This document shows, piece after piece, positions 1 through 6,562 of a stretch of DNA of 7,977 bases; positions within the stretch are counted from its first letter, which is position 1; each line of letters opens with the position of its first letter. A program made the position numbers and the translations under genes. The notes under the pieces were generated by a model. That model saw only the letters and a list, made by a program, of their open reading frames with translations, had not been told where the DNA came from and made no database searches. The DNA is from Polynucleobacter meluiroseus (GTDB lineage: Bacteria; Bacteroidota; Bacteroidia; Flavobacteriales_D; Crocinitomicaceae), in the NCBI GenBank assembly GCA_943328715.2, contig CALQBB020000025.1, positions 1 to 7,977 on the forward strand, read 5' to 3'.

Positions 1-1209
1 AATACAACGATTTGTTTTGGAGATGTGGCGACCTTAACTGCCAGTGCGAATTTGCCAAATGGAACCTATTTATGGTCAACGAGCGAAACGACAAACTCCA
101 TTCAAGTGAGTCCAGGTACAACGACAACATATTCCGTAGCTTATACTTTGAATAACTGTACAAGTCCGAGTGTCAATGCGATTGTTACCGTGAATCCAAT
201 ACCGGTTGTTACATTGTCCAGCGCTACCATTTGCGAGGGAGATAACGTAACACTTACGGCAACTCCAAACCTTACAGGCGGAAGCTATACTTGGGGACCA
301 CTAAATGCTATTGGTGGCGCCAGTCAAACATTAAGTCCGTCAGTGGACACAACGTTAACGGTTATTTACACTTTATTGAATTGTCCGAGTTTGCCAGCAA
401 GTGGAACAGTGACAGTAAATCCGTTACCAATTGTGACATTTAGTTCAAACATTGTGGAAGGATGTGCGCCACTTAGTGTGACATTTACGGCGACAGATCA
501 AACGAATGCCACCTACAATTGGTCAACGAGTAATGCCTTAACTGGAACTGGTTCGTCCACTACGATTCTTTTCCCAAGCGGTGGAACATTTGATGTGACA
601 TTAGCAGCTACAACGATTAATGGTTGTTTCGCATCTGGATCCATCGCTAATTACATTTATGTGGAAGATTTACCAAATGCTGATTTCCAATCACCTATTA
701 GCATTTTCACCAACGAAGCACAATACGTTCAATTCAGTAATTTCTCTACGGGAGCAACAAATTATGTGTGGAATTTCGGTGACGGACAAATGTCAACAGA
801 GGTAGAGCCATCGCATATTTTCCAAAGTACGATGAACGGGTATACCATCAACTTAATCGCTTTAACGGATCTCAACTGTTTGGATAGTATGTCGATTTCG
901 ATTGGCTACCAATACAATGAATTGTATTACATTCCGAATAGTTTCACGCCAGACGGAGATCAAAACAATCAGGTGTTCTTACCAATCTTCTATTCAGGAT
1001 ACGATCCATTAAACTTTGAAATGCAAATTTATAATCGTTGGGGCGAAGTGTTATTTGAAACACGAAACGTATTGTTTGGTTGGGACGGATCAGTGGGTGA
1101 AGAAGGGTTAGATGCGCAAGAAGGCGTGTATACGTACCGCATCTTATTCAAAAATCCAGATTTAGACGAGCGTGTAGTTGTTACAGGTACAGTTAACTTA
1201 ATTAGGTAA
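1..1209 (+). CDS. T9SS type-B sorting domain surface protein with Ig-like repeats and PKD domain (5' partial)
   Basis: This is the C-terminal 402 codons of a large secreted or surface-bound protein. The frame is open from base 1 and the true start lies upstream; a GTG at base 25 is internal, because the eight preceding codons (NTTICFGD) already belong to the repeat pattern. In order it has two Ig-like repeats of about 73-75 residues (cysteine-G-D, then V-T-L-T-A, Y-x-W, T-T-x-Y/L-x-V, N-x-C, V-T-V-N-P), a more diverged PKD-like module, a PKD domain with the WNFGDG motif at about 769-786, and a C-terminal domain from about 925. That last domain reads IPNSFTPDGD, then IYNRWGEVLFE, GWDG, EGVYTYRI and a final GTVNLIR, which is the gliding-motility-associated type-B sorting signal recognised by the type IX secretion system. 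Known family members are exported across the outer membrane and released or anchored at the surface. The specific ligand or role is unknown; adhesion is an inference from the domains. Confidence 0.93.
   Translation, partial: NTTICFGDVATLTASANLPNGTYLWSTSETTNSIQVSPGTTTTYSVAYTLNNCTSPSVNAIVTVNPIPVVTLSSATICEGDNVTLTATPNLTGGSYTWGPLNAIGGASQTLSPSVDTTLTVIYTLLNCPSLPASGTVTVNPLPIVTFSSNIVEGCAPLSVTFTATDQTNATYNWSTSNALTGTGSSTTILFPSGGTFDVTLAATTINGCFASGSIANYIYVEDLPNADFQSPISIFTNEAQYVQFSNFSTGATNYVWNFGDGQMSTEVEPSHIFQSTMNGYTINLIALTDLNCLDSMSISIGYQYNELYYIPNSFTPDGDQNNQVFLPIFYSGYDPLNFEMQIYNRWGEVLFETRNVLFGWDGSVGEEGLDAQEGVYTYRILFKNPDLDERVVVTGTVNLIR
10..453 (+). repeat. Two tandem Ig-like protein repeats in the secreted protein
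   Basis: Bases 10-228 and about 229-453 encode two copies of one module. The ATT-TGY codons for I-C open both copies (10-15 and 229-234), the conserved Y-x-W lies 73 codons apart, and the C-terminal N-x-C and V-N-P are 75 codons apart, so the second copy has gained about two residues. Identity is clear in the protein but modest in the DNA, which points to an old duplication. The array probably continues upstream of the window. Confidence 0.8.
925..1206 (+). other. T9SS type-B C-terminal sorting domain (gliding motility-associated CTD)
   Basis: The last 94 residues match the conserved type-B signal: a Y-Y-I-P-N-S-F-T-P-D-G-D opening, a central I-Y-N-R-W-G-E segment, G-W-D-G, E-G-V-Y-T-Y-R and a terminal G-T-V-N-L-I-R. 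In this family the domain directs the cargo through the outer-membrane type IX translocon. Type-B domains usually depend on a PorP/SprF-like partner; no such partner is encoded in this window. Confidence 0.9.
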
Positions 1210-1229
1210 GTAGCTGACTTCAGGAAAAC

Positions 1230-1234
1230 AGGGG
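1230..1234 (+). promoter_or_regulatory. Ribosome binding site of the flippase gene
   Basis: AGGGG lies seven bases before the ATG at 1242. An in-frame TGA at 1215-1217 rules out a longer protein, and the next in-frame Met is more than 50 codons inside, so this site supports the chosen start. It is the clearest Shine-Dalgarno-like site in the window. Confidence 0.5.
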
Positions 1235-1241
1235 TAACGAT

Positions 1242-2720
1242 ATGCATCGTATATTTTTTTCGAACTTACTGTTTTCGCTATTACTCAATTTATTGATTAA
1301 GCCGATTGCCATTTTTGGTATCGATGCTCAGGTTCAAAATGTTGTTGGTCTAGACCAATACGGCTTGTATTTTTCACTGTTAAGTTTATCGTTAATTCTG
1401 AACATCCTCATGGATTTAGGGATAAATAATTACGTCATTAAGACCGTAGCCAAAAACCAAGAAGAAGCAAAGTCCCAAATTAGTAGTATTCTTCTCTTGC
1501 GCCTTGTCCTGTTTCTAGTTTACATCATCCTTCTTTTTACCTCCGCGTTTTTATTGGGCTATGACTCCATGGCTATGAAACTGTTGTTCTTTTTGGGATT
1601 AAATCAATTATTTATCGTTTTCATTGCGTATTTCCGAGGATTCTTTTCGGGATTGCAACACTATAAGCTGGATTCATTTTTCTCTGTTTTTGACCGGATC
1701 ATTCTAATTATCACGGCGGGATCTGTATTATTATTAAACATGGGTTATGAAATGAGTATTCCCTTGTACATCCAATTACAGACCTTCGGTTATTTCCTCA
1801 CCTTTGTATTGGCGTTTATTTTCTTTAAACGAATTGCGGGAACCATTCACTGGCAAATTGATTTGCTCCATTTTAAGTCCGTTCTTCAAAAAAGCTTACC
1901 GTTTGCTTTACTGATTATCCTGATGTCCATTTACACCCGAATTGACGGAATACTTTTACATGAGTTAGGGTCGGATGGCAATGTGCAAGCTGGAATCTAC
2001 GCCACTGGATTTCGACTGCTAGATGCACTGTATATGTTTGGAATGATCTTCGCGGGATTATTGTTCCCCATGTTTTCGAATGTTCTAAATGAATCCATGC
2101 AAAAAGTCAGAGAATTGGTATTGATTTCTGCTAATTTCCTCATGAGTGGCGTCATTGTGGTCGTTTTTCTCTTGATCTTTCATGCTGAATATATCCTTCG
2201 ATTCATCTACACCCCTGATGTGAGAGTCATCATTCCTTTCTGTTTTTTAATGTTAAGTTTCATTGGAATCGCCATGAATTTTGTCTTTGGAACACTTCTC
2301 ACGGCGAATGGAAATTTAAAAGAATTAAACATCATTTCTGCCACTGGTGTGTTGATCAATATCTGTCTGAACATCTTCCTTATTCCCAAATATGGTGCTG
2401 CTGGAGCGGGATTTACGGCATTTATTACCCAGATGACAATGGCCATCACCCAATTCATTTTGTGTGCAAGGTATTTCCAATTAAAGGTTGGAATATTAAA
2501 AATTGGAAAATGGCTTCTTTTTACCTTTAGTTTCATTAGTGCCATTTTTCTTTTCGACTTTGCTCTCATAAATTTAGAGGACCAAAATTTGCTGCATGAT
2601 TCACCCATGCTATTTGGACTAATTCTATGCATCGAATTAATCCTTGGTTTGATTTTCATGTTCGTTTTCAAATTCATTGAACTCAAACCATTAAAAAATC
2701 TGTTTTTATCTCGCTCTTAA
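1242..2720 (+). CDS. Wzx-type polysaccharide flippase (oligosaccharide flippase family, MATE/MVF-like)
   Basis: This 492-residue, very hydrophobic protein has about 14 predicted membrane segments with short polar loops, the size and topology usual for Wzx/RfbX flippases. Supporting sequence features are an N-terminal helix running into LLNLLIKPI, the loop LMDLGINNYVIKTVAKN at about 57-73, and the second-half motif NIFLIPKYGAAGAGF at about 378-392, which resembles the N-x-x-LIP-x-(Y/L)G-x-x-GA signature of this superfamily. Family members turn undecaprenyl-linked glycan units from the cytoplasmic to the periplasmic face of the inner membrane. It starts 32 bases after the secreted protein's stop and is followed by a chain-length regulator and a ligase/polymerase gene, which supports a glycan role over a drug-efflux MATE role. 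The transported glycan cannot be told from sequence. Confidence 0.87.
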   Translation: MHRIFFSNLLFSLLLNLLIKPIAIFGIDAQVQNVVGLDQYGLYFSLLSLSLILNILMDLGINNYVIKTVAKNQEEAKSQISSILLLRLVLFLVYIILLFTSAFLLGYDSMAMKLLFFLGLNQLFIVFIAYFRGFFSGLQHYKLDSFFSVFDRIILIITAGSVLLLNMGYEMSIPLYIQLQTFGYFLTFVLAFIFFKRIAGTIHWQIDLLHFKSVLQKSLPFALLIILMSIYTRIDGILLHELGSDGNVQAGIYATGFRLLDALYMFGMIFAGLLFPMFSNVLNESMQKVRELVLISANFLMSGVIVVVFLLIFHAEYILRFIYTPDVRVIIPFCFLMLSFIGIAMNFVFGTLLTANGNLKELNIISATGVLINICLNIFLIPKYGAAGAGFTAFITQMTMAITQFILCARYFQLKVGILKIGKWLLFTFSFISAIFLFDFALINLEDQNLLHDSPMLFGLILCIELILGLIFMFVFKFIELKPLKNLFLSRS

Positions 2721-2748
2721 ATCAAATATTTTTTGAATTTTGGAGTTA

Positions 2749-2781
2749 TTGTCATAGCTTGCGGCAAAAATCATAACTTCG
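2749..2781 (+). promoter_or_regulatory. Candidate Bacteroidota promoter ahead of the chain-length regulator
   Basis: The 76-base gap between flippase and Wzz genes holds TTG at 2749-2751 and TAACTTCG at 2774-2781, close to the Bacteroidota pattern TTG and TAnnTTTG. The 22-base spacing is slightly longer than usual and one base of the -7 box differs. Transcription would begin at about 2787, leaving a leader of about 10 bases. It could let the Wzz and ligase genes be expressed apart from the flippase gene. Confidence 0.35.
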
Positions 2782-2796
2782 CGGAGCTAAATACAT

Positions 2797-3789
2797 ATGA
2801 CACAGTTAAACTTACAAGAAGAACGAATGGGTTTAATCCAATTTATTTGGAAGAAGAAAACACCAATTCTCATCATTACTGGAATTGCAGCGATTGTTTC
2901 TATCGTTGTTTCTTTCCTAATTACACCACTTTATTTATCCACTGCGATTGTTTTCCCTGCAGCATCAGGTAATGTTTCCTTCGATGCACAGCGAAATGTG
3001 AAAGCAGCTGCCATGGACTTCGGAGAAGAGGAACAAGCCGAACAACTGGTGCAAATCCTTCAGTCATCTCGCATAAAAGACCGAATCGTCAATAAATACA
3101 ATTTGTTGGCCGATTATGAAATTTCGGAGAACGATCCAAATAAATATTACAAGTTAAACAAAGCGTATTACGGAAATTTCTCATTCAATCGAACACGTTT
3201 CGGTTCCATTCAAATTGATGTATTGGATAAAAACCCAAAGAAAGCAGCTGCCATGGCCAATGACATCGTTGATTTAATCGATACGGTGAAAAATGAAATG
3301 ATTCGAGAACGTACGGTTCCTGCTTTTGAAATCAACCTCAGAAAGAAAAAACAAATGGAACATGAACGTGATTCCTTGTTAACACGATTGGAAGATTTAG
3401 CGCAATTGGGTGTCTTGCCAAACGATGTAAGAGCAACACTTTACCAAGCATTGGTAGACTCAAAGAGCACGGCGGAAAAAGCAGAAATTCAACGAAAAAT
3501 TGATATTAATACAAAATATGGTTCTGTATATGACGGTCTTGAGTACCAACGAAATGAAAAAATCGTCAAAATTGAAGACTTCCGTGTTTCATACGAACAA
3601 GCAGAGTCGGATGCAAATGCGAAATTCAATCATAAATTTGTCGTGGAAAAGGCAGTCGTTGCTGACCGCAAAGAAAAACCAAAACGCATGATTATTGTGC
3701 TTGTTTCTACGATTGGTGGATTCATCTTTGGATTGTTTTTCTTGTTGATTCAACAACGTCTCAAAGAGCTTAAATTGAACCAAGCTTAA
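2797..3789 (+). CDS. Wzz-type polysaccharide chain-length regulator (polysaccharide co-polymerase)
   Basis: This 330-residue protein has the layout of polysaccharide co-polymerases: a short cytoplasmic N-terminus, a first membrane helix at about 23-46, a large periplasmic part (47-295) with charged, coiled-coil-prone helices at about 180-285, and a second membrane helix at about 298-319 preceded by KEKPKR (P295). The segment NPKKAAAMANDIVDLI at 146-161 fits the family motif (D-x-x-P-x-x-A-A-x-x-A-N). The chain ends soon after the second helix, so there is no fused tyrosine kinase or tyrosine-rich tail. Family members set the length of glycan made by Wzy. The ATG at 2797 is preceded by GGAG at 2783-2786, ten bases away. 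It sits between flippase and ligase/polymerase genes, four bases before the latter. A 17-base exact repeat (3000-3016 and 3240-3256) lies inside it. Confidence 0.87.
   Translation: MTQLNLQEERMGLIQFIWKKKTPILIITGIAAIVSIVVSFLITPLYLSTAIVFPAASGNVSFDAQRNVKAAAMDFGEEEQAEQLVQILQSSRIKDRIVNKYNLLADYEISENDPNKYYKLNKAYYGNFSFNRTRFGSIQIDVLDKNPKKAAAMANDIVDLIDTVKNEMIRERTVPAFEINLRKKKQMEHERDSLLTRLEDLAQLGVLPNDVRATLYQALVDSKSTAEKAEIQRKIDINTKYGSVYDGLEYQRNEKIVKIEDFRVSYEQAESDANAKFNHKFVVEKAVVADRKEKPKRMIIVLVSTIGGFIFGLFFLLIQQRLKELKLNQA
3000..3256 (+). repeat. 17-base exact direct repeat inside the wzz-like gene (copies 3000-3016 and 3240-3256)
   Basis: GAAAGCAGCTGCCATGG occurs twice, exactly 240 bases apart and in the same codon phase, so both copies encode K-A-A-A-M (residues 69-73 and 149-153). 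Each copy contains the palindromes CAGCTG and CCATGG. The bases on either side differ. Recombination between the copies would remove 80 residues in frame. It may simply reflect the same five residues with the same codon choices. Confidence 0.85.
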
Positions 3790-3793
3790 CCAC

Positions 3794-5224
3794 TTGAAAA
3801 ACTCAGTAATTTACGGGATTGTTGGGCTTTTCTTGTCCATCCTTTTCGCCTACTTCATTTGGCAGGACCTTGAATACCTGAGTTTATTTCCTGCTGGATT
3901 ATTAGCCATTTACTTCGCTATTTTTCAAACCGAGAAGTTATTTATCGCTATTGCTTTTTTTACACCACTCTCGATTAACATCGAGGAATTCAATTCAAGT
4001 TTCGGTCTGTTTTTACCGAGTGAACCTTTACTTTTTGGCTTGATGCTGTGGTTATCTGCACTTCAGCTCCATCGTTCCTTTATGCCGAAAAATCTTTGGC
4101 GCCAGCCCATCCTCTTTTCTGTCGGTATATTTTTAACCTGGATTTTCATTAGCTCCATTACGAGTTCTCATTCAATTGTCTCTTTTAAATTTCTATTGGC
4201 AAAACTTTGGTTTATTGTGCCTGTTTTGTTTTTCGGTATTCACTTCTTTCAGAAGGAAAAAAATAGAATTGCCTTCATTTGGTTGTTCATTATCTCTTCG
4301 TGCATTGTGGTGATTTACACAATTACGCGTCACGCCATGTATGCATTTGGAGAAAAAGAAAGTCATTGGGTCATGTCACCTTTTTTCAAAGACCACACCA
4401 TTTATGGAGCCATCATCGCATTGAATGTCCCACTCGTTTTTGGACTGTACTTATACAAAAAACACGCGCCGCTCATCCAAGCTGTCATCATTGCGATGAT
4501 TGTACTTATTCTCGCTGGACTCTACTTCTCTTATACGCGAGCTGCATGGTTAAGTGTTTTTGGCTGTTTGTTTATTGGTGGACTCATTTATTACAAAGTC
4601 AACTGGAAACCATTAGCCGGAATAGCGGCCATCATATTACTCGTCGTTTTATTCAAATGGGATTCCATTCAAATGGAATTGGCACGTAATAAACAGGACC
4701 ATACGACTGAGTCGTTTGATGAACGCCTGCAAAGTGCGGCAAATATTTCTACAGATGCCTCGAACCTAGAACGAATAAATCGTTGGAGTTGTGCCATTGC
4801 CATGTTTGAGAAAAGACCTGTTTTTGGTTACGGACCTGGTACATACGCATTTGAATATGCTCCTTTTCAAGAACCAGAGAATCTCACGATTATATCCACC
4901 AATTTTGGTGATATGGGAAATGCACACAGTGAGTATTTGGGTGCGTTAGCAGAAATGGGAATCATCGGATTACTTTCCTTCTTGGGGATCGTAGGGGCCA
5001 TTTTTTACACGAGTATCTTGGTATATAACCGAATTCCTTTGTCAGACTCTGGAACAAGAATTCTGATTTTGAGCATGATCATGGCCTTGTCCACCTACTT
5101 CATCCATGCCTTCTTGAATAATTTCTTAGACACAGACAAAGCCGCTGTTCCAATTTTTGGTATGTGTGCAATGATCATTGCTCTCGGACTTCAACAAGAG
5201 AAATTAGCGTCCAATCCAGAGTGA
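3794..5224 (+). CDS. O-antigen ligase/polymerase family membrane protein (WaaL/Wzy-like)
   Basis: This 476-residue protein has about 10-12 membrane helices and one large periplasmic loop (about 290-385) carrying the O-antigen ligase family pattern: RINRWSCAIAMFEKRPVFGYGPG at 328-349 (N/R-x-x-W...P-x-x-G-x-G-x-G) and NAHSEYLGALAEMGIIG at 376-392, with H378 and E387 at the usual places. SYTRAAWL at 246-253 supplies the conserved arginine (R249). Proteins of this family either join finished glycan to lipid A-core or another acceptor (WaaL) or polymerise repeat units (Wzy), and sequence alone does not separate the two. A Wzz gene ending four bases upstream and the lack of another candidate polymerase here make Wzy at least as likely. 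The start is TTG with no clear Shine-Dalgarno site; the first membrane helix begins within a few residues and the next in-frame ATG is at about codon 84, so TTG is favoured, with translation probably coupled to wzz. Confidence 0.85.
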   Translation: MKNSVIYGIVGLFLSILFAYFIWQDLEYLSLFPAGLLAIYFAIFQTEKLFIAIAFFTPLSINIEEFNSSFGLFLPSEPLLFGLMLWLSALQLHRSFMPKNLWRQPILFSVGIFLTWIFISSITSSHSIVSFKFLLAKLWFIVPVLFFGIHFFQKEKNRIAFIWLFIISSCIVVIYTITRHAMYAFGEKESHWVMSPFFKDHTIYGAIIALNVPLVFGLYLYKKHAPLIQAVIIAMIVLILAGLYFSYTRAAWLSVFGCLFIGGLIYYKVNWKPLAGIAAIILLVVLFKWDSIQMELARNKQDHTTESFDERLQSAANISTDASNLERINRWSCAIAMFEKRPVFGYGPGTYAFEYAPFQEPENLTIISTNFGDMGNAHSEYLGALAEMGIIGLLSFLGIVGAIFYTSILVYNRIPLSDSGTRILILSMIMALSTYFIHAFLNNFLDTDKAAVPIFGMCAMIIALGLQQEKLASNPE

Positions 5225-6562
5225 TGGATTCAAGCTTTTAGTCAATCCACCTGCAACGGAGTGAATTTCGAAATGGCAGATAGACACACCACTGTCATCA
5301 GCTAATAAACTTCCGATGGCTTGTTTTGAAGATACTTTTGATCCGACACTCACATAGGTTTCTTGCATATTTCCGTAAACCGTGCGGTACGCACCGTGTT
5401 TAATAACGACATACTTACCCGCTCCATTAATCGAGAATACACTCGTTACTTCTCCCTCAAAAACGGAGCGAACGCGTGCATTTTTAGGACAGGTAATATC
5501 GATTCCATTATTATTGGTAACCACACCTGCCAAGGTTGGATGTGGATTTGTTCCGTAGCGCTCGGTGATGCTTCCTTTTTCCACCGGCCATGGCAATCTG
5601 CCACGATTGACCTCAAAACTTTTACCAACAGCTGAACCCTCTGTTGATTCTGTATACGTTACTTGTTTTGGTTTTGCTGGCTCCGCCGCGCTAGCCTTTG
5701 GCGTTGTTTTAGGGGCATCTTGGGACTTTCCTGAGGTTCCGCCGCTTGTAGTTGCTTTTGGTGTCGTGGCAGCCACATTTGCTTGGCGCTGTTCTTCTTC
5801 CTTTCTCGCTTTATCTCTTTCGCGTTGACGCGCTTGTTCGCGTGCTATTTCCTGGCGAAGTTCCGCGTCGATTCGTTGTTTTATTTCCGCCTTTTTGCGT
5901 TCGTCTGCTTTTAACTGAGTGAGTAAATTTTGCTCCTCTTTTTTAAACTTTTCGTAGGACTTCTCTTTCTTCGATTTATCCTTGGAAATCAGTTCTCTTT
6001 CTTGCTTTTTCTCTTCGAGAGCAAGTAGCTTTGAATCCTTTTCTTGAGAAATATTCGTGATTTCCTCTGCAATTAAGGCTTGGTGTTGTTTGATGAGTGC
6101 GGCTTGTTTTTGCTGCACCCCAGCTACTTTTTTCAAGTAACGGTTGCGCTTCACTGCTTCGTTGTAATTGTCCGCTGATAACAAATACATCACGCGTCCA
6201 TAGCTACTGCGGTGTTTGTAGGCGTACAATACCATCTTTTTATACTGACGTTTGAGGTCGCTTAGTCTTTTTTTCAGGCGTTTCACTTCCTGTTTTTTCT
6301 CGACCATTTTGATCTCTGCCATGCGTACTTGATTGTCAAAAATACGCACCAACGCTTCTCGGCTTTTGATTTGATTTTCAATTAATCGAATTTCATTCAA
6401 GGAAGCTTGTGTGTTTGACTTCACCTTCGACAGCAAGGACTTTGTATTAGAAATACGTTTTTCTAATTTTTGTTGTTCTTTCTTCAGTTTTTCTTGACTT
6501 GACTGTCCAAAAGACAGGCTCACAAAGAAAAAGAAGAACAATAAACTACTTACATTTTTCAT
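5204..6562 (-). CDS. EnvC-like murein hydrolase activator (coiled coil plus degenerate LytM/M23 domain)
   Basis: The 452-residue product has a signal peptide (MKNVSS, a Leu/Phe-rich core, cleavage near SFGQ at 17-20), a long Lys/Glu/Gln-rich coiled coil at about 22-260, a Thr/Pro/Ala/Lys linker at 262-305 with TTPKA twice, and a C-terminal LytM (M23) domain at about 322-452. M23 enzymes bind zinc through H-x-x-x-D and H-x-H. Here D355 and H430 remain, but the first His is N351, the first His of H-x-H is I428, and the usual Y-x-H is Y-G-N398, so hydrolase activity is unlikely. That pattern, the architecture and the ending NPSLWIGR resemble EnvC, which activates N-acetylmuramyl-L-alanine amidases at the septum from the periplasm. 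It overlaps the lipoprotein gene by 17 bases at its start and the ligase gene by 21 bases at its end. Databases may name it a DD-metallopeptidase family protein. Confidence 0.88.
   Translation of the reverse strand: MKNVSSLLFFFFFVSLSFGQSSQEKLKKEQQKLEKRISNTKSLLSKVKSNTQASLNEIRLIENQIKSREALVRIFDNQVRMAEIKMVEKKQEVKRLKKRLSDLKRQYKKMVLYAYKHRSSYGRVMYLLSADNYNEAVKRNRYLKKVAGVQQKQAALIKQHQALIAEEITNISQEKDSKLLALEEKKQERELISKDKSKKEKSYEKFKKEEQNLLTQLKADERKKAEIKQRIDAELRQEIAREQARQRERDKARKEEEQRQANVAATTPKATTSGGTSGKSQDAPKTTPKASAAEPAKPKQVTYTESTEGSAVGKSFEVNRGRLPWPVEKGSITERYGTNPHPTLAGVVTNNNGIDITCPKNARVRSVFEGEVTSVFSINGAGKYVVIKHGAYRTVYGNMQETYVSVGSKVSSKQAIGSLLADDSGVSICHFEIHSVAGGLTKSLNPSLWIGR
5213..5249. terminator. Overlapping inverted repeats at the convergent gene junction (possible weak bidirectional terminator)
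   Basis: AATCCA (5213-5218), TGGATT (5225-5230) and AATCCA (5244-5249) can form either of two 6-bp hairpins, with loops of 6 or 13 bases. The first spans the TGA stop of the ligase gene and is followed on the plus strand by TTTT at 5236-5239. The stems contain only two G-C pairs each, and the bases also code for the last residues of the EnvC-like protein, so termination here is plausible but weakly supported. Confidence 0.3.

Noticed and set aside
1254..1260. Run of seven T just inside the flippase start, considered as a phase-variation tract
   Set aside because: Seven bases is short for slip-strand control, TTT codons for Phe are common in an AT-rich membrane protein, and a similar seven-A run occurs at 4257-4263 without special context.
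2207..2686. 159-codon minus-strand frame opposite the flippase gene
   Set aside because: Its Met/Lys/Asn-rich product mirrors the codons of the membrane protein on the other strand and shows no family features.
2719..2740. AT-rich inverted repeat after the flippase stop, considered as a terminator
   Set aside because: The arms (AAATCAAA and TTTGAATTT) pair only with a bulge and contain a single G-C pair, too weak to call a terminator.
2733..2972. 79-codon plus-strand reading frame crossing the start of the wzz-like gene
   Set aside because: It runs in another frame over the Wzz N-terminus, has no recognisable domain, and has an AT-rich start without a ribosome site. It is a shadow frame.
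4279..4689. 136-codon plus-strand frame inside the ligase-family gene
   Set aside because: The product is rich in Cys, His and Trp with no domain pattern, and it overlaps well-supported coding sequence. It is a shadow frame.
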